NCBI GenBank assembly: GCA_022866185.1
Contig: JALHUG010000269.1
Coordinates: forward strand, 1-6,290
Reading direction: 5' to 3'
DNA: 6,290 nt
From: Dehalococcoidia bacterium
GTDB taxonomy: Bacteria; Chloroflexota; Dehalococcoidia; SM23-28-2
Positions 1 through 5,149 of this stretch are shown here, one piece after another. How positions within the stretch are numbered: position 1 is the stretch's first letter; each line of letters begins with the position of its first letter. The translations under genes and the position numbers were made by a program. Below the pieces are notes generated by a model. That model was not told where the DNA came from. It was given only the letters and a program-made list of their open reading frames with translations, and ran no database searches.

Positions 1-561
1 GGGCATGGTGCGGTTGATGAGGTTGGTGCCGCCGGAGGGCGGGATCACCTCCAGGGTGAAGATCTCGTTGGGAATGAGGGTGCTGCCGCTGGGGGGATTG
101 ACGGTGATCTCCGCCAGCTCGCCGACCTCTAGGAGGGTGTCACCGTCCTCCAGGATCCAGTTGACGCTGTAGATGACGTCGGCCTCGCGGGCTTGCGCGT
201 CGATGTAGTTGATGACGACACTGTTGGTGTAGGCGGTCGGGTCAAGGCTGATGGGGAAGCCGCCGGCGGCGAGGGCCACGTTGAACCTGATCTCGTCGGC
301 GTCGTCGATGGTGCCGTCGGTGTCGACGTCGGTGACGGTGAGGGCGCCGCGGACCTCGAGGTTGCCACGAGCCTTCTCGAGGCCGGCGAAGACGGTCTCC
401 TTGCCGCGCTCGGCGCTGAACAGACCCGTGCTCAGGACGACGAAGGCGAACACGGATGCTACGATGACGAAGGCGATGAGGATGATGGCCGTTTCGAGGC
501 CAGTGATGCCTTCCTGTTTGTTGTGGAGGCTGCGGAACAGCCTTGCTAGTCTACCACGCAT
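1..561 (-). CDS. arlB: Archaellin (archaeal-type flagellin), 3' end cut by window edge
   Basis: Structural subunit of an archaellum-type filament; archaellins (FlaB/ArlB) are exported, processed by a type IV prepilin-like peptidase and polymerised outside the cell. The 187 visible residues start with a basic stretch (MRGRLARLFRSL), then KQEG followed by ITGLETAIILIAF. Cleavage is expected after Gly18, leaving Gly at +3 and Glu at +5, with a hydrophobic helix to about residue 48 (LSTGLF). ERGKETVFAGLEKARGNLEVRG (split here: ERGKETVFAGL, EKARGNLEVRG) is the conserved helix-to-beta transition. The rest resembles the archaellin beta-sandwich, including LLEVGE and FTLEVIPPSGG near the C terminus. 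Residues 78-89 form a DxDxDGxIDxxD loop like an EF-hand/dockerin calcium loop. The start at 561 is set by AAGGAGGA seven bases upstream. The frame is open through base 1; by family length probably only a short C-terminal piece is missing. The gene is separated from the M23 gene by 324 bp, so it probably has its own promoter. Family call is strong; the gene symbol is by analogy. Confidence 0.9.
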   Translation of the reverse strand, partial: MRGRLARLFRSLHNKQEGITGLETAIILIAFVIVASVFAFVVLSTGLFSAERGKETVFAGLEKARGNLEVRGALTVTDVDTDGTIDDADEIRFNVALAAGGFPISLDPTAYTNSVVINYIDAQAREADVIYSVNWILEDGDTLLEVGELAEITVNPPSGSTLIPNEIFTLEVIPPSGGTNLINRTMP

Positions 562-568
562 TCAGCAT

Positions 569-576
569 TCCTCCTT
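569..576 (-). promoter_or_regulatory. Strong Shine-Dalgarno site for the archaellin gene
   Basis: AAGGAGGA on the minus strand lies seven bases before the ATG at 561 and is close to perfect anti-16S complementarity. A second ATG at 568-566 directly abuts the site but opens only a five-codon frame (MLNAW-stop), so the site selects the 561 start. None of the other genes here has an SD this good at normal spacing, consistent with high expression of a filament subunit. Confidence 0.8.
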
Positions 577-708
577 CAGGTGCCTTAGGTTTGAGGTAGA
601 CGTTACCCAAGACCTATCGTTTGGCTCCTTCCCTATTGGCCGGAGCGCTGGTCTACAACTCGTCTGGTCTCCGTGCGACCACCTCCCTTCGCAGCTCCGT
701 GGCCTTTC

Positions 709-785
709 CTATGTCAAGTTTCCATAATTGATCTATGGATACTTTTCATATCAAATTGACGTTATTATTCGGCGAATGTTACATG
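709..785 (-). promoter_or_regulatory. AT-rich upstream region, candidate archaellin promoter/operator
   Basis: This stretch is clearly AT-rich in an otherwise GC-rich window and lies about 150-220 bp upstream of the archaellin start. It holds a perfect -35-like TTGACA on the minus strand (717-712) and, adjoining it, an inverted repeat TCCATA-N7-TATGGA (721-739). No convincing -10 box lies 16-18 bp after the TTGACA, so the exact promoter is not resolved. ATTC-GGC-GAAT (767-777) is a second short dyad. With the tandem repeats further upstream, this 569-885 interval is the only sizeable non-coding stretch in the window. I see no RNA gene in it. Confidence 0.4.
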
Positions 786-821
786 CTGACGCGAGGGCGC
801 CGGAGCAAACGGCCCATTTTG

Positions 822-863
822 GCCCGTAAGGGGTAAAGTAACGCCCGTAATGGGTCAAGTTAG
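822..863. repeat. Tandem pair of 21-bp direct repeats, possible operator
   Basis: Two adjacent 21-bp units, 822-842 and 843-863, match at 17 of 21 positions. The shared 13-bp core on the plus strand is GCCCGTAA[G/T]GGGT, itself an imperfect dyad (CCC-N5-GGG). Two copies exactly 21 bp apart place the cores on the same DNA face about two helical turns apart, as expected for a dimeric or cooperative regulator. GGCCCATTTTGGCCC lies directly left of them (811-825). They sit between the M23 stop codon and the archaellin gene, about 260-300 bp upstream of the archaellin start. The role is inferred. Confidence 0.5.
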
Positions 864-885
864 TCGCTGACAGCAGCCCGTGGGC

Positions 886-2040
886 TTAGGGGCTCTCCAG
901 GGGAAGCTGAGCGCCCAGCCAGCAGTTTTCGCCGCCGCAGTCTTCTAGGGGCTTGCCCTCTATGGTCAGGGGCTCGGGCACCTCGCGGCACTCCTCCAGG
1001 CGGACGAGGCTGATGTGCAGGTGGTTGCAGCCATCGTCTATCTGGGCGACGTTGCCCAGGAGGGCGCCCGCCTCCACCGGCACCGGGCCGTCGTCCGGCC
1101 GCAGGTCGTCGGGGATGGTGGCGGGGTCGAGATGGGCGAGCCTCAGCCTCCTGCCCGTGCCGGAGGGGTCCTGGAAATCGATGGCGATGACGGCTCCTCC
1201 CTCCGGCCCGTAGCTCCACTCGTCGTGACAGAAGTAGGGGACTGAGTCAGCGACGCCGACGATCTGGCCGTCCACGGGGGAGCGGACCGGCTGGCCCGCC
1301 GATTCGCCCTCGCTGGCGATGATGTCCAGGGCGAAGGTGGTGTTGTAGTCCTCGGTGTGCAGGCCGCAGCGGTAGCCGCAGGTGACCCACCACGTTCCCT
1401 CCACAGGCATGGGCATAGGCGGGGAAGTCAGCATTGGTGTAGCTGTTGGCGTTGGTGAGGGTGTTGGCGTCGGCGCGGCCAGACAGACGAGGTCCACATC
1501 GTGGGGGCCTGGCGTGAAAGAGCGGTAGCCGCAGGCGACCCAGCGCTCTCCCTCTTTCTCCTCCGCCGGCATGCAGGTGTAGCCGTCGAGGGTGAAGAGG
1601 ATGGTGCCGCTGCTGGGGAAGCAGGGCGGCGTGTCGGGTGTGTGCTGGGGCATGTCGATGGTGTAGCGGCCGTCGGAGACGGTGGCCGTGGCCCAAGGCT
1701 GGCCATCGATGCTGGCGGTGAGGGTTAGGGGTTTGATGGTGGGCTGGCCGAGCAGGCGAAGGGAGCCGCTGAAGGTGGCGGATGGTGCTGGTGGGCATGA
1801 GGGCTTGGCGGGGGCGGGTGAAGAGGCCGGCGCCGTCGGGGAGTGGGAGACGTTGTAGACAGGGTCTTGGGGGTATGGTTCGTCCTGCGGGATGGGTGTC
1901 AGGTAGTTGGCCTGGGCGGTTCCGACGAGGGCGAGCATGACGGCAGCGACGGCGAGGCCGGCCGTCACGACCGCCAGTGCGCACTGAACTGCGGTGGGAG
2001 GTTGCCTGTGGGGAGGCCTGCCTGTCGTGTGGTTTGTCAT
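886..2040 (-). CDS. Secreted M23-family (LytM-like) metallopeptidase with duplicated N-terminal module
   Basis: Predicted extracytoplasmic zinc endopeptidase of the M23 family, whose members cut peptide cross-bridges of murein. Of 384 residues, about 17-43 form a signal peptide or anchor with a signal-peptidase-like TAQA-N site (cut after 44). Residues about 88-187 form a beta-rich domain (FSGSLRLL, ASIDGQPWATATV, GRYTIDMP, GTILFTLDGY, HDVDLVC), reminiscent of carboxypeptidase-regulatory/Cna-B-like surface domains. A Pro/Thr linker covers about 188-213. The M23 domain shows candidate Zn ligands His228 (GLHTEDY), Asp239 (FALDI) and the HLH motif at 340-342 (CNHLHISL), plus LAHL at 303 in the usual catalytic-His region. 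Twelve Cys in the mature part suggest disulfides. ATG 2040 is the first start after an in-frame TAA 30 bases upstream; no Shine-Dalgarno site is seen. Residues 1-196 are nearly identical to those of the neighbouring transglycosylase. Domain calls are good; substrate and partner are inferred. Confidence 0.85.
   Translation of the reverse strand: MTNHTTGRPPHRQPPTAVQCALAVVTAGLAVAAVMLALVGTAQANYLTPIPQDEPYPQDPVYNVSHSPTAPASSPAPAKPSCPPAPSATFSGSLRLLGQPTIKPLTLTASIDGQPWATATVSDGRYTIDMPQHTPDTPPCFPSSGTILFTLDGYTCMPAEEKEGERWVACGYRSFTPGPHDVDLVCLAAPTPTPSPTPTATPMLTSPPMPMPVEGTWWVTCGYRCGLHTEDYNTTFALDIIASEGESAGQPVRSPVDGQIVGVADSVPYFCHDEWSYGPEGGAVIAIDFQDPSGTGRRLRLAHLDPATIPDDLRPDDGPVPVEAGALLGNVAQIDDGCNHLHISLVRLEECREVPEPLTIEGKPLEDCGGENCWLGAQLPLESP
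1368..1389. repeat. Short repeat encoding WVTCGYR, copy at the M23 domain edge
   Basis: This 22-bp segment matches 1521-1542 at 21 of 22 positions, and the same segment recurs in the transglycosylase gene at 3461-3482. On the minus strand it encodes WVTCGYR just before the M23 domain, against WVACGYR inside the beta-rich module. It may be a micro-homology involved in joining the module to the peptidase domain, or a repeated structural motif. Confidence 0.55.
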
Positions 2041-2102
2041 TATCGATACTGCGATGGCTTGCCTTTACTGTTTCGACGCGGGCGGGTGGGCCTTTGTTAC
2101 GG
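1451..2102 (-). repeat. Copy A of a ~650-bp duplicated module (leader, signal peptide, domain, linker)
   Basis: Aligns colinearly to 3391-4045 with about 38 differences by hand count (about 94% identity) and one 3-bp indel near 1730 (TIKP versus TAANP). It spans about 62 bp upstream of the M23 gene's start plus codons 1-196. Left of about 1453 and right of 2102 similarity stops abruptly. The coding boundary falls in the TPTPSP linker, so the module can be joined in frame to a different catalytic domain. There are about 13 residue differences over roughly 197, so both copies appear maintained as protein. Confidence 0.92.
1521..1542. repeat. Short repeat encoding WVACGYR inside the beta-rich module
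   Basis: Partner of 1368-1389 (one mismatch in 22). It codes for WVACGYR in the conserved N-terminal domain. The equivalent position in the transglycosylase gene is 3461-3482, which is identical over this stretch. Confidence 0.55.
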
Positions 2103-2134
2103 CACTTGCGGGGTCTTCTGAACGAGGTCACGGA

Positions 2135-2154
2135 CCTGCCTGGCGGCGGGCAGG
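2135..2154 (-). terminator. GC hairpin after the transglycosylase gene, weak terminator candidate
   Basis: CCTGCC (2135-2140) can pair with GGCAGG (2149-2154) across an 8-base loop, starting six bases past the transglycosylase stop codon. No U-run follows on the minus strand, so it is not a canonical intrinsic terminator. It could be a stabilising 3' hairpin or have no function. It lies in the 119-bp gap before the M23 gene, just outside the duplicated leader. Confidence 0.2.
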
Positions 2155-2159
2155 CCTGT

Positions 2160-3983
2160 CTATGAAGAGGGGCTGCTCAGGAGGGTGGGATGGTCAGCCC
2201 CGCCATAGAGGAAACGATAGACGGCATAGTTCTCCAGCACCAGTTTCACGTAGCTGCGGGTCTCGTCGAAGTCGATGAGCTCGACGAAGAGGTCGATGTC
2301 TGAGGTGGGAAGGCTTCCGCTCCAGCGCATAGCACTGTCCGGGCCGGCGTTGTAAGCAGCCAGGGCGAAGTAGGGATTGCCGCCGGAGAGATCCATCTGG
2401 CTGCGCAAGTAGTAGGCACCGAAGCGGATGCTCATCTCCGGCCGCAGCAGGTCTGAGGTCGAGAAGCTAGCGAGGTTTAGGCTCCGCGCGATCTCCTCGG
2501 CGGTGGGCGGCATGACCTGGGTGAGGCCGAGGGCGCCGGCGGGCGAGGCGGCCAGGGGGTCGAAGAAGCTCTCCTGTCGGATCAATGCCAGGAGGAGAAG
2601 GGGCGACAGGCCGTTTTCGGCAGCAATCGCTTGGATGAGGGACGGGTAGGCCAGCGGGTAGGCCAGACCCACTAGCTCGCGAGGGGCCTGTTCCAGGGGG
2701 CTGCCAGCCTTCGCCAGCAAGCCAGTGGCGGCGCGGGCGGCCAGATGGGGCATGCCCAGCTCGTCAAAGGCACGGGCCAGGCGGTAGAGGCTCCAGGGCT
2801 GCGAGCTGCTCTGGCTGATGAGCGAGAGGAAGCTGTCGGTGGCCTCGCGCTCCAGGCCTGCCTGGTGGAACTCCTGGCCCTGCTGCCAGGCCGTCAGGGC
2901 GAAAGGCGAGGGGCCAGCCGCTTGCCCCTCTGGCCCCCAGATGGAGGTCAGCCATCCTTCGACTGCATTCCAATCAGGGGCGGCGGGCGCGTGTATCGTG
3001 TCCTCGGCCGTAGAGGGCGCAGCACCCTGGTCCGCGAGCCAGGCTTCGGCTCGCAGGGAATAGAAGCTATAGGGGGCGGCCGCCACGGCTTGCTGGAGGT
3101 GGGCGGAAGCTTCCTCGCTATCGCCTGGCGAGGCCAGGTCCAACTTCGCCAGCCAGAGATGGGCCTGAGCGCGCTCCTCAGGGCTGGGGAAAGCGTCGAG
3201 CATCTTCTCCCAGGCTGATCTGGCCGCGGCCGCGTCGCCAGCCTGGTAAGGGATCAGACCGCTGATGAAGGCAGCCCTGGCGGCGCTGGAGAAGTCGGGC
3301 GTGGCCTGCCAGAGCTGTCGATAGGCTATGGGCGCCTCCAGACGCCCATACAGGCCGGCAACAACCGGGGTGGTGGCCCTGGTGGCATCATCTGGTGAGG
3401 GTGTGGGCGTCGGTGCGGCCAGACAGACGAGGTCTACATCGTGGGGGCCTGGCGTGAAAGAGCGGTAGCCGCAGGCGACCCAGGGCGTTCCTTGCTTCTC
3501 CTCCGCTGGCATGCAGGTGTAGCCGTCGAGGGTGAAGAGGATGGTGCCGCTGCTGGGGAAGCAGGGCGGCGTGTCGGGAGTGTGCTGGGGCATGTTGATG
3601 GTGTAGCGGGCGTCGGAGACGGTGGCCGTAGCCCAAGGCTGGCCATCGATGCTGGCGGTGAGGGTGAGGGGGTTGGCGGCGGTGGGCTGGTCGAGCAGGC
3701 GAAGGGAGCCGCTGAAGGTGGCGGATGGTGCTGGTGGGCATGAGGGCTTGGCGGGGGCGGGTGAAGAGGCCGGCGCCGTCGGGGAGTGGGAGATGTTGTA
3801 GACGGGGCCTTGGGGGTATGGCGCATCCTGTGGGATGGGGGTCAGGTAGTTGGCCTGGGCGGTCTGGACGAGGGCGAGCATGACGGCAGCGACGGCGAGG
3901 CCGGCCGTCACGACCGCCAGTGCGCACTGAACTGCAGTGGGAGGTTGCCTGCGGGGGCGCCCGCCCGTCGTGTGGTTTGTCAT
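2160..3983 (-). CDS. Secreted SLT-family lytic transglycosylase (Slt70-like) with duplicated N-terminal module
   Basis: Predicted murein lytic transglycosylase, cleaving glycan strands outside the cytoplasmic membrane. Its 607 residues are close in size to Slt70. Residues 1-43 form a signal peptide or anchor with a TAQA-N site; about 88-188 is the same beta-rich domain as in the M23 protein; PTPTPSP is a linker. Residues about 205-445 are rich in helix-forming, TPR/superhelix-like repeats (for example LIPYQAGDAAAARSAWEKML and YRLARAFDELGMPHLAARAA), as in the U-shaped part of Slt70. The SLT domain at about 447-590 shows catalytic Glu471 in ALIRQESFF, then GALGLTQVMP, ALAAYNAG and ETRSYV, all family hallmarks. 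ATG 3983 matches the aligned start of the M23 gene; no Shine-Dalgarno site is seen. The 186-bp upstream gap (3984-4169) begins with the shared leader and otherwise shows nothing recognisable. The gap of 119 bp to the M23 gene and shared orientation suggest co-regulation. Confidence 0.93.
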   Translation of the reverse strand: MTNHTTGGRPRRQPPTAVQCALAVVTAGLAVAAVMLALVQTAQANYLTPIPQDAPYPQGPVYNISHSPTAPASSPAPAKPSCPPAPSATFSGSLRLLDQPTAANPLTLTASIDGQPWATATVSDARYTINMPQHTPDTPPCFPSSGTILFTLDGYTCMPAEEKQGTPWVACGYRSFTPGPHDVDLVCLAAPTPTPSPDDATRATTPVVAGLYGRLEAPIAYRQLWQATPDFSSAARAAFISGLIPYQAGDAAAARSAWEKMLDAFPSPEERAQAHLWLAKLDLASPGDSEEASAHLQQAVAAAPYSFYSLRAEAWLADQGAAPSTAEDTIHAPAAPDWNAVEGWLTSIWGPEGQAAGPSPFALTAWQQGQEFHQAGLEREATDSFLSLISQSSSQPWSLYRLARAFDELGMPHLAARAATGLLAKAGSPLEQAPRELVGLAYPLAYPSLIQAIAAENGLSPLLLLALIRQESFFDPLAASPAGALGLTQVMPPTAEEIARSLNLASFSTSDLLRPEMSIRFGAYYLRSQMDLSGGNPYFALAAYNAGPDSAMRWSGSLPTSDIDLFVELIDFDETRSYVKLVLENYAVYRFLYGGADHPTLLSSPSS

Positions 3984-4045
3984 TATCGATACTGCGATGG
4001 CTTGCCTTTACTATTTCGACGCGGGCGGGTGGGCCTTTGTTACGG
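3391..4045 (-). repeat. Copy B of the ~650-bp duplicated module
   Basis: Counterpart of 1451-2102, covering codons 1 to about 197 of the transglycosylase gene and 62 bp of its leader. The leader part (3984-4045 against 2041-2102) differs at only one position, whereas the coding part differs at roughly 37. Direct orientation and spacing of about 1.94 kb fit a tandem segmental duplication followed by a change of the 3' domain, or capture of the module by a second gene. The direction of copying cannot be decided here. Confidence 0.92.
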
Positions 4046-4169
4046 GGGCAGGGGCGGTCTCAGCTTGTGACAGTCGTCGCTGTAGTGGCTCGCTATCTGC
4101 TTAGCGGCTCCAGTCTGGGGAAGGAGCCTATCATCCAGTCGGCGCCCGCTGGCGGAGAAGCAGGGGCGC

Positions 4170-5081
4170 CTATGGGGTGGCGGCGGCAGGCTCTGCGGGA
4201 GGGTAGAGTCGGAGAACGCTCTCGTATGACGGGTCGGGCCCAAGCTCGGCCATGGTCTGTGCTACTGCCTCTTGTAGCGTGAGGCCGTCCTTCAGTAGAT
4301 GCTGGAGCAGCCGTTCGGTGGCGGCGTCCGTGTGTTGGGGTGAGATCAGGCCATCCCAGGCCACAACGGCCTTTGCCCCTTTTGCCACAAAGGCTTCGGC
4401 CATAGCATCGGATTTTAGCCCATCACAACCCATGATTATGATTGTCGTGCCCTGGAACTTGCCTTTCGCACTCGATTTGATGAAGCCCGGCATTACGCCA
4501 AAGTACTCCGGACCGCCTTCGTAGTACGAGACCTTGCTTAGGCGCTGTTTCGTCTGGTCCTTCCGGTACGATGTCTTATCATACGATTCGGATGTGAAGA
4601 GGGTGACCCAGTCTGCCGGCCGGTCGCCAACTCTACCCAGCGCCGAGTGGACTCTGAGGATGATCAGCTCATGACCCCAGGCGGGAAGATCTCGGTAGAA
4701 CTCCACCGTCACTTGTTCCCCCGGGTAGTAGTCCACAGCATATCCGGCCTGTTCTAGCAGCTCGGTCGCTGTTTGGGCGAAGGCGGGATTAGGCTGGGTG
4801 AGGGCTAGATGGTCCACTATGGCGGCTCTGGGGCCAGCGGCGGAGCCAGACGTTGTTGGAGCCGGCGCCGGCCGATCTGGTTCGTCCGAGCGGCGGAAGG
4901 TGAGGAAGGTGAATACGACCATGGGGATTATGATGGCAGCAGCGATAAGGATTGCGATCTTGTCTCGCAGATCGCCGCTGCCCTTTGCGCGATCGGCAGC
5001 ACCCTCTGGGGATGCGTCCTCCCGCGGCTTCGGGGCGGCCGGCTTCCTGAGGCGTCGCTTGCTCTTGCTCTCGCCGCTCAT
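4170..5081 (-). CDS. Membrane-anchored protein with probable caspase-like (clan CD, His/Cys) domain
   Basis: 303 residues. A basic N terminus (KSKRRLRKP) is followed by a charged region and one hydrophobic helix (about 41-61), then a Pro/Ala-rich spacer and a C-terminal globular domain expected outside the membrane. The domain starts with AAIVDHLALTQPN (86-98) and ELLEQAGYAVDYY. The candidate dyad is His145 in ELIILRVHSA and Cys219 in TIIIMGCDGL; each follows a hydrophobic beta strand, as in caspase, gingipain and CHAT peptidases. AEAFVAKGAKAVVAWDG and LLQHLLKDGLTLQEAVAQTM then match the helix-strand-helix pattern that commonly follows the Cys in clan CD proteins. It could be an active protease or an inactive relative; the substrate is unknown. 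It begins 68 bp after the hydrolase gene and is 186 bp from the transglycosylase gene, all codirectional. The ribosome site is weak; ATG 5081 is kept because the basic leader and single helix follow it directly. Confidence 0.7.
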   Translation of the reverse strand: MSGESKSKRRLRKPAAPKPREDASPEGAADRAKGSGDLRDKIAILIAAAIIIPMVVFTFLTFRRSDEPDRPAPAPTTSGSAAGPRAAIVDHLALTQPNPAFAQTATELLEQAGYAVDYYPGEQVTVEFYRDLPAWGHELIILRVHSALGRVGDRPADWVTLFTSESYDKTSYRKDQTKQRLSKVSYYEGGPEYFGVMPGFIKSSAKGKFQGTTIIIMGCDGLKSDAMAEAFVAKGAKAVVAWDGLISPQHTDAATERLLQHLLKDGLTLQEAVAQTMAELGPDPSYESVLRLYPPAEPAAATP

Positions 5082-5149
5082 GTCGGAGTCTCGCTAGCTT
5101 CGGATAGCGCTTACCTGAACCTCCGCCACCGCCGAGGGCGGATCAGCCT

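Noticed and set aside
566..568. Alternative ATG for the archaellin at 568
   Set aside because: It is in another frame, directly abuts the SD site and stops after five codons; 561 has ideal spacing and gives the full signal peptide.
767..777. Sigma-28-like -10 element (GCCGAATAA on the minus strand) for a motility promoter
   Set aside because: It has one extra base against GCCGATAA and no TAAA-type -35 at the required distance.
875..886. AGCCC-GT-GGGCT palindrome at the M23 stop codon as a terminator
   Set aside because: The loop of two bases is too small for a stable hairpin and no U-run follows.
1247..2131. Long alternative reading frame over the M23 gene, with similar ones at 3388-3927 and 193-549
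   Set aside because: These give Arg/Pro/His-rich or low-complexity proteins without motifs, and are frame shadows of GC-rich genes that have clear family hallmarks in the chosen frame.
3984..4045. GEMM (cyclic di-GMP) riboswitch in the shared hydrolase leader, suggested by AAAGGCAAGCC
   Set aside because: The GAAA tetraloop context and the downstream ACGCAAAGCC-type strand are missing, and only about 20 bases remain before the ATG.
5129..5141. Hairpin CCGCC-GAG-GGCGG after the hydrolase stop as a terminator
   Set aside because: The stem is five pairs with no U-run, and such short GC stems are expected by chance in this sequence.
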